DNA of 64,000 nt, taken from assembly GCF_009208735.1 (NCBI RefSeq), contig NZ_WFLJ01000013.1, positions 1 to 64,000 on the forward strand, written 5' to 3'. This DNA comes from Janthinobacterium rivuli (GTDB taxonomy: Bacteria > Pseudomonadota > Gammaproteobacteria > Burkholderiales > Burkholderiaceae_D). This document shows, in pieces, positions 42,632 through 51,556 of this stretch. Position numbers and translations under genes: made by a program. The notes under the pieces are model-generated. The model had not been told where the DNA came from. It did not search any database and was given only the letters and a program-made list of their open reading frames with translations. The first letter of the stretch is position 1. The number at the start of each line of letters is the position of its first letter.

Positions 42632-43171
42632 ATGCAAAACGATGGAGAGATGAGGGCCGGAAAGCGTCGGCGCTCCTTGGTCGAAGTTGAAGAAGAACGG
42701 GTTTGGGCGAGTCTATATCGGCGCGCGGCAGATCCGATAATTGCCGCGGAGTTGGTGGCACATCTGGAGAAGAGCGGTGAATTGCGATTACAGCATAGTG
42801 GCCTGTATCTGCGCTGCAGACATGTACTTCGAAGTGAAAAAGCGCGTCAGGTACGCCTGCGCAAGATTGGCGCTGGTATCCGTTGGACTGCTCATGTGGT
42901 GATCGGCGTTCCCCTCGGCATGGTGGGAAGGCTATTCAGAATGATGGGAGCGATCGTGATGGTCTGTTTGCCGGAGCGCGAGGACAGGGCTGCCGCTCAG
43001 GTACGCAGGCTGACATCTGCGGACGCTAGTCAGGTGGATGTCGGCAAAGGGTTATCGCCGGCAGAGATTGCTCGTCCATTGCATGACCAGGCTGCGACTA
43101 AACCTGGGCAACAGGCGGGTATCGATGCGTCTCAGCGGCCGACAAGGCGCACTGGCGGCAGGGCGCGTTGA
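42632..43171 (+). CDS. Hypothetical membrane-associated protein (179 aa)
   Basis: The start is the ATG at 42632, with GGAGG upstream. A basic N-terminal half with SLVEVEEERVWASLYRRAADP is followed by a hydrophobic stretch (VVIGVPLGMVGRLFRMMGAIVMVCL, about residues 89-115) and a polar tail. Homology is not recognised. It may be a peripheral membrane protein of the element. Confidence 0.55.
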   Translation: MQNDGEMRAGKRRRSLVEVEEERVWASLYRRAADPIIAAELVAHLEKSGELRLQHSGLYLRCRHVLRSEKARQVRLRKIGAGIRWTAHVVIGVPLGMVGRLFRMMGAIVMVCLPEREDRAAAQVRRLTSADASQVDVGKGLSPAEIARPLHDQAATKPGQQAGIDASQRPTRRTGGRAR

Positions 43172-43221
43172 TTGGCGATCGAGTTAGGCGTGGCGGCGTC
43201 GACGTCGCGCCTCAAACAAGT

Positions 43222-43491
43222 CTATCGGTGAAGCATGACGCTGGCCGATGTGCGGCACGATGCCACCGTCTCGTCGATGAGCCTATGCAGTAACCGCGTC
43301 TCGTCAGCCCGACCCTGTAGATGCTGTTTGCATTGTTCGATGTAGGCGTCGAGATCGGCGAGCCTTTTGATACCCACTGGTTCGAAGCCGGTGACGTAGC
43401 GCAGGCGCTCGACGTCTCTCGACGTCAGTCGGATATGTACGCCAAGTTGCAACATGTTTTTGCCAATGGTGGCCCTCATCAGATCCGTCAT
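43222..43491 (-). CDS. Hypothetical protein (89 aa)
   Basis: The product is helical, with LTSRDVERLRYVTGFEPVGIKRLADLDAYIEQCKQHL and a second helix at the end. It is on the minus strand between two plus-strand genes. The ATG at 43491 has no strong RBS; support is moderate only. Confidence 0.45.
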   Translation of the reverse strand: MTDLMRATIGKNMLQLGVHIRLTSRDVERLRYVTGFEPVGIKRLADLDAYIEQCKQHLQGRADETRLLHRLIDETVASCRTSASVMLHR

Positions 43492-43656
43492 CCAGCACAG
43501 ATCGTTTTCCGTATATGCATCCGTTGCTCAGGATAGGCATCCATCGAGCAGATTTCAAGTCGCCAGCATGGATAAGGCTGGCATGGTCCAGGGTCGTGCA
43601 GTGTGCAGGCATCCATTGCCCAGGATTATTCAATTCCCTCAAGTATGGAGGACATC

Positions 43657-43917
43657 ATGAAACATCAATATTCACACTGGAAGAGGAGTGGGGCAACACG
43701 CGCCAACGCAGCTGGAGAGGTCGATCCGCTCATTGAGCAGTTAGAGGCGTTGTCTCCGGGTACACGCGTTGTGACCCGGGACGGCGCGCAGTTTATTCGA
43801 ACAAACAGGACGTGCATTTGCTTTTGCGACCTGACGACCGGACACCTGTGCTCAGCAAAGGATCTTTGCTATGCACATGGAGGTTCGATGGACGGTGACG
43901 TGGGGCATTTGCACTAA
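43657..43917 (+). CDS. Hypothetical protein (86 aa) with a Cys-rich C-terminus
   Basis: The ATG at 43657 has GGAGG with the same GGAGGACATCATG context as the gene at 42632. The product contains TCICFCDLTTGHLCSAKDLC, a Cys-rich block that could bind metal. No family recognised. Confidence 0.5.
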   Translation: MKHQYSHWKRSGATRANAAGEVDPLIEQLEALSPGTRVVTRDGAQFIRTNRTCICFCDLTTGHLCSAKDLCYAHGGSMDGDVGHLH

Positions 43918-43928
43918 GGAGCATTGTC

Positions 43929-44261
43929 ATGAACGAAGTGATCAATATAACGATTGGTTTGATTTATTACGAGTATTGCCGCGCGCTGGACATCCGTGAC
44001 GATGAACGGCGGCGGCACGAGCTGATGAGCGTGATGTTATATCGCGCTGAGGAGATGGGGTATGACGACTATAAGCGCGGCATTGAGCAAGTACCGCGCT
44101 TGTTTAATAGGGAGGTCGGCTTGCGGGATGCCTGGCTGATGGGTTTTGCGCACGCAGCGATACGCGACAGTGTTGAACAGTTGATGGAATTGCGCAGGAA
44201 GCGTCAGCAGGACCCTGCCGAAACGGTTGAACACCATGGAGGCGATGATGGACGGTGCTGA
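43929..44261 (+). CDS. Hypothetical protein, first of a paralogous pair
   Basis: The 110-residue product contains HELMSVMLYRAEEMGYDDYKRGIEQVPRLF and LRDAWLMGFAHAA. The same arrangement (G-Y-x-D-Y, E-x-x-P-x-x-F, W-L-x-G) occurs in the next gene, so the two arose by tandem duplication. Helical, cytosolic, unknown function. Confidence 0.6.
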   Translation: MNEVINITIGLIYYEYCRALDIRDDERRRHELMSVMLYRAEEMGYDDYKRGIEQVPRLFNREVGLRDAWLMGFAHAAIRDSVEQLMELRRKRQQDPAETVEHHGGDDGRC

Positions 44262-44640
44262 TGAGGTACACGGCCTGGCCGTAGTTCAGCAATATATCGA
44301 AGCAACTGAAAAGTGGCGACCCGGTAGCGGCGAGCTTGTGCACCTGGAAGCATTTCGGGCAGCTCTGCACTTAGGCTACGAAGACTACTTCGACGGAAGG
44401 GAGGAAATGCCGCTGGTGTTTCTATTCAATGAGTCGCTGCAGGAACTGTGGCTGGAAGGTAATCGTCTCGCCAAGACGGCAGCCGAAATGCGCTTGTGTC
44501 GTGCTCACGGTGCCTGGAGATGTTCATGTGCTCAAAGGGTTGATGGGGTTTGTTGGAGAAATGGGCGACGTCAATGCATCGTGAGCGAAAGGCAAAGCAG
44601 GGCGGCCAGCCTTGTTGCGCTTGGTGAAGGCCGTGCTTAA
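44248..44640 (+). CDS. Hypothetical protein, second of a paralogous pair
   Basis: The ATG at 44248 is preferred because GGAGG ends six bases upstream; earlier in-frame ATGs exist. The product has LGYEDYFDGREEMPLVFLFNESLQELWLEGN, matching the upstream gene, and a Cys/Arg-rich C-terminus (CRAHGAWRCSCAQR). It overlaps the upstream gene's stop, indicating coupling. A strong terminator follows. Confidence 0.58.
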   Translation: MDGADEVHGLAVVQQYIEATEKWRPGSGELVHLEAFRAALHLGYEDYFDGREEMPLVFLFNESLQELWLEGNRLAKTAAEMRLCRAHGAWRCSCAQRVDGVCWRNGRRQCIVSERQSRAASLVALGEGRA

Positions 44641-44660
44641 TGCCTGTCTGGAAACAGTTA

Positions 44661-44688
44661 GCGCCTCTACCAGAGGCGCTTTTTTTTG
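44661..44688 (+). terminator. Rho-independent terminator
   Basis: GCGCCTCTACCAGAGGCGC is a 7-bp GC-rich stem with a five-base loop, followed by eight T. It ends the small plus-strand gene run, 21 bp after its last stop, and lies before the convergent sbcC-like gene. Confidence 0.92.
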
Positions 44689-44790
44689 CGAGTGGGGTGA
44701 TCGCGTCGCAATTGAGCATTTCAGTCACTGAGCGCTGGCCCGGCGCAGGTGAACCTGGCACAGGGACTTACTCCCACCCTGTGGTTCACT

Positions 44791-47208
44791 TCACATGAGG
44801 TTGAGCGTAGCGTCAGCCAAATCACATAATTCCGGCGTATGGGAAATAAAAAACTCTTGTTGATAGCCACCCAGTTGCATGACCTGACGCTTCATCGCCA
44901 GGAACATGCGTTTGTGCTCGGCATCAAAAGCTCCGTCGGCCTCGTCCGAGAAAAGCGTCTCGCTGCGTCGGTTACTTGACTGGGCCAGGTACAAGGCCAT
45001 GGCCCGCGTGAGGCATTCGTTGATCCAGACGCGTTCACCCCCGCTCATTTTGGATACGCTCTTGGCGAAGCCGGTATGGGCGTCGTGGACGATGATGTCA
45101 AACCCTTCCTTGGATTGCCCTTTATTCGAGTCGAGCAGCGTGCGAATGGATACCGTAAAGCGTGGCCCATAGCACGCCATCAATAAATCGTTGGTGAGCA
45201 TCGACAGGGCGGGGCCCGCGTCGTCAATGGCCAATGCGATCACGCCGTCATTGCCCAGGCATGTGGCGAACAAAGACCAGGTTGCAGTTTGTTCTTCAAT
45301 ATGAGCAATGCGGGCATCCAGGGCGGTTAGCGTTTGACGTTGACCCAGTAGCTGGCGTTGAAGCTCAGTCAGGCGGTGCTGGCGCCCGATCGCTTCGTGC
45401 AGTTGTGCTTCGCACGCCGCGAGCTTGTCCGTGCAGTGAGCGATTTCCTGATGAGCATGCGCGAGACGAGTCGGATCGAACGGCACAGGAAGCGCGGAGA
45501 GTTGCTGTTCAATACGCTCGCGTTCCACGCGCGCATCCTGTGTGGCCCGGGCGCGCTCACCTGCAATGGCTGCCAGTTCCCTGTCGATGCGTACTTTTTC
45601 CTGCTTTTCGGTATCCGTTTCATGGTCGGCCGCCTGTGCGAACAGGGGAATGCGGCGGGCGATATCGTCGATGCTGGCGCGTGCCTGCTCGATCTCGCCG
45701 GTGCGTGCGGCAAGCTGCTGATTGACTGAGCATTTAGCCCGAGTTCTATCCAGGCGGTGTAGCGCGCGCGCCAAGCGCTCTGCCGTGTTCGGCAGTGTTG
45801 CGATTTGCGCGTCCAGTTGCGATAGCAGCTCGGTTTGTTGGTGCCGCGTTTGTTCCAGGCGCCGCAGGGACAGTTCGTACTGCGGAATGATGGGGCGGGC
45901 TGCGCGGGCGTGTTCAAGAAGCTGGCATTGTCCTTGTAGTTCGGTTCCCGCGCACGGAACGAGTGAGGTGAGCGAGAGGCGCTGGTGCAATGCTCTGGTT
46001 TGACATACCGTTTCACCGATTTCCCTGTTGATCGCATCGATCTTTTGCATGGCGAGCGCACGCTGGGAGGCTGCTTCGGTATGCCGATCATGCAACTGAC
46101 GGCAGGCTGCGGCATGATTGCTGCGGCATTCCAGGAGGCGGGTCAGGATCGACAGTCGCCGAGTTGCCTGGGCCACGCGCCAGTGATCGGCGGTTAGCAA
46201 CAGCAGCCTCGCGTGCCTGCTGGTTAGCGCCTGATATTCCTGTGCATGCGCCTGCCGCCGTTGCAGGATCCGTTGTGCCAATGCCTGGCCTACCTCAATG
46301 AGGTCGTGTTCGCGCTCGTCCATCCGCTGATTGACCGTCCGCACGCGATCGCGTAGCTGCTGGAGCGTTTGTTGGAGCTGCTGGCGCTGGTTCAGGTAGG
46401 TTGCGTCAACGGCTTGTTCGGCTTTGATGTTCGCCAGGGTATTTTTTTGGGCATCCAGCGCTTCCAGGGCTGTCTTCCTGCAGCGCTGTAGCGCCTCCAG
46501 CGCGTCGTCCGGCGTGGTGAATTGCCGTGAAAGCGCGTGATTGTCATCGATCTGTCGCTGTAGCAGCCGCCGTTCCTGCTGTAAGCCAGAAAGCCCGTAG
46601 CGCAGCAGCTTGGCCGTCTCCGCAGCCTGTAGACCCTTGGTACGCACGCGCTCCAGTCCGAGCAGGTCACTCAATAGTATTTTGATTTCCGCATTGCGGT
46701 AGTGAGCCAGTTGGCGCCTGTTCTGCGCCGAAAATGCCGTGGTAAAGAAAGTGGCGGCCGGACCGACGATGTCCTCGACGCAGCGTTGATACGACTCCAT
46801 TCGACCATCGGAAAGGGTACCGTCTGGCAGTTGCACGGGCTGCCAAGTGCCAGCGCAGAGCTGATGAAGGTAGGCCTCGCTCCTGCGCTTGCCGTTGAGG
46901 CGAATGATGATCTGGGTGCGGTATCTTTGTTTCCCCATTTCCCACACGAGTTCCTTGCGGTTGACCGGCAAATATACCTCGTCATAGTAGGAAAAGCTGC
47001 CAAGGCCGTCAGCCCCTGCCTTGGACGGCATGGTTGCATAGGGAGTCATGTTGTCTAAAACGGTCGTTTTGCCTCGTCCATTAGGGCCGACGATGGCCAC
47101 CAGCTGGGCGCCGGCTGTCATACGCTCGAAGTCGAGCGTCAATGTTTCTTTGTTCATCCCGTCGCGAATGCCGATGAAGCCCGTCAAGGTGAGGGAAAGA
47201 GGGCGCAT
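44791..47208 (-). CDS. SbcC/Rad50-like ATPase
   Basis: The 805-residue protein starts with LTLTGFIGI and has Walker A GPNGRGKTTVLD (about residues 41-52). Long coiled-coil arms follow, with a central LVPCAGTELQGQC, a C-x8-C pair in place of the usual zinc-hook C-x-x-C. Near the end are SKMSGGERVWINE (signature) and TLFSDEADGAFD (Walker B). It acts with the adjacent SbcD-like nuclease to process DNA ends and hairpins. It is shorter than chromosomal SbcC, as in element-borne versions. Upstream RBS GGAGAG. Confidence 0.9.
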   Translation of the reverse strand: MRPLSLTLTGFIGIRDGMNKETLTLDFERMTAGAQLVAIVGPNGRGKTTVLDNMTPYATMPSKAGADGLGSFSYYDEVYLPVNRKELVWEMGKQRYRTQIIIRLNGKRRSEAYLHQLCAGTWQPVQLPDGTLSDGRMESYQRCVEDIVGPAATFFTTAFSAQNRRQLAHYRNAEIKILLSDLLGLERVRTKGLQAAETAKLLRYGLSGLQQERRLLQRQIDDNHALSRQFTTPDDALEALQRCRKTALEALDAQKNTLANIKAEQAVDATYLNQRQQLQQTLQQLRDRVRTVNQRMDEREHDLIEVGQALAQRILQRRQAHAQEYQALTSRHARLLLLTADHWRVAQATRRLSILTRLLECRSNHAAACRQLHDRHTEAASQRALAMQKIDAINREIGETVCQTRALHQRLSLTSLVPCAGTELQGQCQLLEHARAARPIIPQYELSLRRLEQTRHQQTELLSQLDAQIATLPNTAERLARALHRLDRTRAKCSVNQQLAARTGEIEQARASIDDIARRIPLFAQAADHETDTEKQEKVRIDRELAAIAGERARATQDARVERERIEQQLSALPVPFDPTRLAHAHQEIAHCTDKLAACEAQLHEAIGRQHRLTELQRQLLGQRQTLTALDARIAHIEEQTATWSLFATCLGNDGVIALAIDDAGPALSMLTNDLLMACYGPRFTVSIRTLLDSNKGQSKEGFDIIVHDAHTGFAKSVSKMSGGERVWINECLTRAMALYLAQSSNRRSETLFSDEADGAFDAEHKRMFLAMKRQVMQLGGYQQEFFISHTPELCDLADATLNLM

Positions 47209-47313
47209 GGTGATCTCTCCTGTTCAGAGTGTTTTCTGATGTTTAGTATGAAGCGGAGCATGCGCACCTCAAGGCTGCACAGGCCCGTTTCGCGAAGCAT
47301 TGCCTCCGCCTGT

Positions 47314-48552
47314 CTAAGCTTCGCCCGCGACCGTTTCTCCTGACAGGGCGGCCATGGCGATGTCGGCGGGTGAGTGGGTGGCTAACTGGGCCAGACAGGT
47401 CAATAGGGGCGCCGCTGGCGTGTCTACCTGGCGTGCCCAGGTATCGATTTGCTCTTCGAGTTGAAGGCAGCGTGCCATTCCCTCCGCTCTTGCACGGACA
47501 ATGGGAATCACACGGCCTTCGAGCTTGATGCCTGCCGCGCCACGAAACAATGCCGTGATCGCTTCGCGGTCGATGGCGGTGCGTTCCTCTTCAAGGCACT
47601 GCCAGCGGATACGCACCCAGGCACCTTCGATGGAGTGGCTAGCGACGTATTGGTGCAGTGCATCCATATCCGGCGGCCCGGCAAACGCCAGTTCCAGCGT
47701 GCGGCGCGCCGGCGTCGCGACGAGTTCGCAGCAAGCGCCCTCTGCTGTGATCTCCCACATCAAAAAGCCCTTACTACCTTGTTCACCGTAATGCAACCGT
47801 CCAATGGAACCAGGGTAGGCGATCATCTGCCCATGCTGCTCCCACGCCTGATGCAGGTGAATATGCCCCAACATGACGGCATTGGCTCGTGCCTGAAACA
47901 GCGCGCCTGCGGTAAATTCATGGTCCATTCCCGCCATCGGCACCCCATGTTCTGTCATGCAGCCGATCACGGTACCGTGGGAGAGCGCGATGGTGGGTAT
48001 GCCCCGCTGGCGCGCCAGCAGATTGCCCGGCGCGTAACCGGCCAGTAGGTCCGCAAGATAGTGGCCCATCGCCTGTCCCGCTTGTTCCGCGCCGGCACCG
48101 GCGGCCAAATTCGCCTTATTCATGGTCGGAACGCACGAGCAGAGCAGGGCGCACTCCACATTGCACCATTCTTTGGTATCGAAACGGGCGTGTGTCGAAG
48201 CCGTCCATTCACGCCGGCTATTGAGGATGACCTGCTGCAGACGGTTGGCCACATGAATGGGATACCGTCCGCCGAGCAGTGAAAACAGATCCAGCGTACC
48301 GGGTGGCTCGTGTGAGAAGGTCCCTTGTAACATCAGCACTGGGCAATGGTCGGCCAGGCGCCGGATCTGGCGCGCAAGCGCCATCAACGCCGGCGAATGG
48401 GCATCGAGGGCATGATCGGTGGTATCGCCCGTAATGACGGCGACCTCGGCCTGTCTTGCGATCGCCTGGTCCACGGCATAGGTGAAGCACGTATCGACCT
48501 CGGGCAAGGTCGATACTGCATAGTGCAGATCGGAAAAATGAGCGATGCGCAT
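47314..48552 (-). CDS. SbcD/Mre11-like metallophosphoesterase nuclease
   Basis: The 412-residue protein begins IAHFSDLHYA (metal-binding D-L-H), then VAVITGDTTD (G-D), VLMLQGTFSHEPPG (in place of the usual G-N-H-D/E, with Thr for Asn) and VMLGHIHLHQAW (G-H-x-H), the Mn2+-binding set of SbcD/Mre11. A capping domain follows. It is directly upstream of the sbcC-like gene on the same strand. The atypical GTFSHE motif, shared with phage-type versions, is an oddity worth noting. Confidence 0.88.
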   Translation of the reverse strand: MRIAHFSDLHYAVSTLPEVDTCFTYAVDQAIARQAEVAVITGDTTDHALDAHSPALMALARQIRRLADHCPVLMLQGTFSHEPPGTLDLFSLLGGRYPIHVANRLQQVILNSRREWTASTHARFDTKEWCNVECALLCSCVPTMNKANLAAGAGAEQAGQAMGHYLADLLAGYAPGNLLARQRGIPTIALSHGTVIGCMTEHGVPMAGMDHEFTAGALFQARANAVMLGHIHLHQAWEQHGQMIAYPGSIGRLHYGEQGSKGFLMWEITAEGACCELVATPARRTLELAFAGPPDMDALHQYVASHSIEGAWVRIRWQCLEEERTAIDREAITALFRGAAGIKLEGRVIPIVRARAEGMARCLQLEEQIDTWARQVDTPAAPLLTCLAQLATHSPADIAMAALSGETVAGEA

Positions 48553-48554
48553 GA

Positions 48555-49958
48555 TTATTTGTCCTTGGCTGGCGCTGTTGGAGTGCGTGGCCTGGATAAA
48601 GGCGTGTCGGACGCGCGCAGGCGGGCGTTGACCTTGTCACAAAAGCCCTCCGGATCATTTTGATAGCGTTCCAGTTCCGCCAGCACGCGTTGGCGGCCAT
48701 TTACATTGCGCCGCCAGCCGGCGCCCCACTGGCGATCAGCAAAGAGGCCGAAGCGCTCCCGATCTACGCCATAGGCTGCGGCGAGGTCGAACAGGGTGTT
48801 GATCGCTTCATCTTCGGTAGATGGGGCGTCCTGCGCAGGTAACGCAGACTGCATGGATTCGGGGGCCGGCTTCTGCTCTATAGATGCTCGGGTCTCCGCA
48901 GGCTGTTCCGATGTTGCGACATATCCATCATCGGGACTGCCACAGGCTACGGGCGCGTCTTGCTGTTCATTGCGACCCTGCAAAATATTGGCAGCCTGAT
49001 CCGCCAGGTGTAAAGCGCTTTCATCGTCGTGCTGGATCAAGAGCGAGGAGACATCGATCGGTGCTTCCAGTTCGATGATCCAGTGTGCGCTGCGCACGGA
49101 TTGCCCGGTTTTGGGATCGATATGCGAGACGTCGCGCAGCTTTTTGCTGAAATAAAAGGGCGTGCGGTGTTGATCCAGGAAGCCGGCAAGACGGCCACCG
49201 CGCATGAACGAGATGGTTTCAAAGCGTTCGATGGCGCGGCTCATGGCATAAAAACTGTTCGTGTGCAGCACGAAAGCATCGATCGAGGGAATGCCAGGAA
49301 TATAAAAAATGAACTTTCCGGTCAGGTTGCATTGCCGGTTCTGAAATTCCGGGCAGTTTTCAGGATCGCAGACGCCATTGTTTTCTGGCCGCAGTTGGAG
49401 TGGCCGCCCACCGAAGGTACGTACAACGCGCTGGCTGCGCTCATCAAAGCGGACCGGGGCGTACATTTTGCAGTAACGCGTATGGCCATCCGACGCATAT
49501 TCGCTCCAGTAGCGCTTGTCGTTGCGTGCCCAGGCGGCCAGTTCGTGTGGCATGACCAGTTGCCAGGTATCGGCAGGAAAGATGACTGGAAAACGATACA
49601 GCCGGATGACGCCGTCACCCCGATCCTCGCCAAAGGCCGCCAAAATCTGCGCTGCCAGGGCCGGATTGGGAAAGTCATTCGGACGTACGGTGAACCAGGC
49701 CACATTTTTGGGAACAAGCGGTGCCTTGATGTCTGGAAAAGCTTCGGCAATTTTTTGTCCGATCTCTTCAAATGAACAGTTTGAGGCGAGCCCTTGCTCG
49801 TAGATCGCCTTGGCTTGCGGATTGCTCGCGGCCGCCTTGGTCAGCACTTTGATGCCCGCCCGAATCGTGCCGCCGGTGGGAATGCGGGCTGGCCGTTCGC
49901 CAAGGACCGTTGGCGGAGCGCCTTGCGCAAGCGAGCGATTGACGATTTCCTTGTCCAT
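48555..49958 (-). CDS. Metal-binding protein resembling recombination directionality factors
   Basis: The ATG at 49958 follows AAAGGAG. The 467-residue product has an N-terminal region with NCSFEEIGQKIAEAFPD and NDFPNPALAAQIL. A Cys-containing block follows (CDPENCPEFQNRQCNLTGKFIFYIPGIPSIDAFVLHTNS, about residues 190-228), typical of phage-type RDF-like proteins that bind zinc. The C-terminus is low-complexity then helical. It lies between sbcD-like and integrase-like genes; control of excision is inferred from this context. Confidence 0.65.
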   Translation of the reverse strand: MDKEIVNRSLAQGAPPTVLGERPARIPTGGTIRAGIKVLTKAAASNPQAKAIYEQGLASNCSFEEIGQKIAEAFPDIKAPLVPKNVAWFTVRPNDFPNPALAAQILAAFGEDRGDGVIRLYRFPVIFPADTWQLVMPHELAAWARNDKRYWSEYASDGHTRYCKMYAPVRFDERSQRVVRTFGGRPLQLRPENNGVCDPENCPEFQNRQCNLTGKFIFYIPGIPSIDAFVLHTNSFYAMSRAIERFETISFMRGGRLAGFLDQHRTPFYFSKKLRDVSHIDPKTGQSVRSAHWIIELEAPIDVSSLLIQHDDESALHLADQAANILQGRNEQQDAPVACGSPDDGYVATSEQPAETRASIEQKPAPESMQSALPAQDAPSTEDEAINTLFDLAAAYGVDRERFGLFADRQWGAGWRRNVNGRQRVLAELERYQNDPEGFCDKVNARLRASDTPLSRPRTPTAPAKDK

Positions 49959-50120
49959 GATGGTCTCCTTTACGTGAAAATGAGCGATGAACCATCCTCT
50001 CATTGGTCTGTAGTGAGTCAACCCGGCTATCGTGTCCCGACTTTTTCCCGTGGCGCGAACGCACGGAGTTGGTCCAGGCAACGGCAAGACTGAATGCGTT
50101 CAGGGGCGGGAAGGTAAGGA

Positions 50121-51014
50121 CTACATACGCGGATGTGGTGGTTTCTGGGTACTCTTCGACAACAGGCGGCGCACCGTACCGGCTCGCGTTCCAAGATAAA
50201 ACGCGATCTCCTCGGCTGTGCAGCCGTCGGCGAGCAGGCGATGCGCGACGGAGCGCCGCGCGCCCAGCACACCAAGGCCAGGCAGATTGGCGTAGCGGAA
50301 GATACGTTGCAGGACATCATGTAAACCCTTTTCGGAGGAGGCTTTCGCGCATGGCGAGGTGAACGACTCACCGGTCCGGCTGAGAAATAGGCTACTGTCG
50401 CCCTGCAGTCCTCGATATGCGCTCGGATCGCTGACACCGTATCCAGCGGCCACGCGCCACGCCAAATACGCGTCAAGCCAGTACAACGCTGTTGCGTCGC
50501 AAAGCAGAAGCGGGCGTGCTATGCCATTCGACGCGGCATGCGCTGGCAGCCATGGTGGCGAGCGGTACCGGCCCGGCGCATCGATGTAGTCGGCAACGGT
50601 CATCCTGGCGATCTCATTCGGGCGTGCGCCGGTATGGATAAGCATGAGGAGAAGGGCGATATCGCGCTGTTTGCAGCGACTATGCCGTGCCGTGTGCAGC
50701 ACTAGTTGCTCAATCTGCGTATGGGCAATGATCGGCGGTGAGGTTGTGGCCGCAGGTTTCGCCAGCGGCACGAAATGTTCCAATGCCTCCAGATAATCTT
50801 TCCCATGCGCGCGGATGACCTGAGCAGTGGGAGCACTGTCTTCGTCGATGCCGATCACACCTACGACGGATTGTAGATCTCGCGCTAAATCAGCAACCGA
50901 TTTGGACACCGTCGACTTCGTGACACGAAACCGCGCTGCGATCTGGTCATAGGTCTGTCCTTGGAGCATGGCCAGAAGCCAGGTCGATGCGAAAGAAGGG
51001 GGTCGTGGTTCCAT
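50121..51014 (-). CDS. Integrase-like protein with N-terminal HTH, apparently lacking the catalytic Tyr
   Basis: The start is the ATG at 51014 (MEPRPPSFASTWLLAMLQGQ). The N-terminus contains TYDQIAARFRVTKSTVSKSVADLARDL, a helix-turn-helix. The C-terminal part has IHTGARPNEIARMTVADYI (integrase first Arg) and LGARRSVAHRLLADGCTAEEIAFYLG (second Arg/His box). After this box the expected Tyr in a final helix is missing; the protein ends RRLLSKSTQKPPHPRM. It may be a regulator derived from a recombinase. 297 residues. Confidence 0.72.
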   Translation of the reverse strand: MEPRPPSFASTWLLAMLQGQTYDQIAARFRVTKSTVSKSVADLARDLQSVVGVIGIDEDSAPTAQVIRAHGKDYLEALEHFVPLAKPAATTSPPIIAHTQIEQLVLHTARHSRCKQRDIALLLMLIHTGARPNEIARMTVADYIDAPGRYRSPPWLPAHAASNGIARPLLLCDATALYWLDAYLAWRVAAGYGVSDPSAYRGLQGDSSLFLSRTGESFTSPCAKASSEKGLHDVLQRIFRYANLPGLGVLGARRSVAHRLLADGCTAEEIAFYLGTRAGTVRRLLSKSTQKPPHPRM

Positions 51015-51235
51015 ATTTCGGCTTTCGTGGCAACGGTGATTTCCGCTATTGTTGTCGGGCCAGTTGCATGGCTCCAGCCGAAATTGCCCCCTATCGCTAG
51101 GTATTTCGATGGCACAATGAGAAATAAGGGGGCTAAAGCACGTGCGAATTGTCTTAGAATGGCGTTGACTTGGCATGCGTGCTCAAGTCACATACAGGTG
51201 TCATCGAAAATTTGTACTACTTTCAAGGAGTTCGT

Positions 51236-51556
51236 ATGGATATCTCATCATTGTCACTGGTCGAGTTAAAAAAGTTGGAAGCGCAAGCAATTCAAGAAAT
51301 CAAGGCCCGACAAAAAGACGAGCTGGAAAGAGCCCGTGCGGAAATGCAGGCGATTGCACAGCGGGTCGGCGTGCCGCTGACCCAGTTGATCGCAGGCGTA
51401 CCAAAAAATGCAGCGAAGGGAGAGAAAAAAGTTGTGGCTGCTTTGTATCGCAACCCTGACAACCAAGAACAGCAGTGGAGCGGTCGCGGCCGTCAACCTT
51501 TGTGGGTCAAGTCGTGGATGGATAAGCACCAGTCGCTCGACGGAATCCGTATCTAA
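51236..51556 (+). CDS. H-NS-family nucleoid-associated protein
   Basis: The start is the ATG at 51236, with AAGGAG upstream. The 106-residue product has an N-terminal coiled-coil oligomerisation region (SLVELKKLEAQAIQEIKARQKDELERARAEM) and the C-terminal DNA-binding motif YRNPDNQEQQWSGRGRQPLW, the hallmark of betaproteobacterial H-NS. It probably silences AT-rich acquired DNA; its presence at the edge of the mobile region suggests an element-encoded copy. Confidence 0.92.
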   Translation: MDISSLSLVELKKLEAQAIQEIKARQKDELERARAEMQAIAQRVGVPLTQLIAGVPKNAAKGEKKVVAALYRNPDNQEQQWSGRGRQPLWVKSWMDKHQSLDGIRI

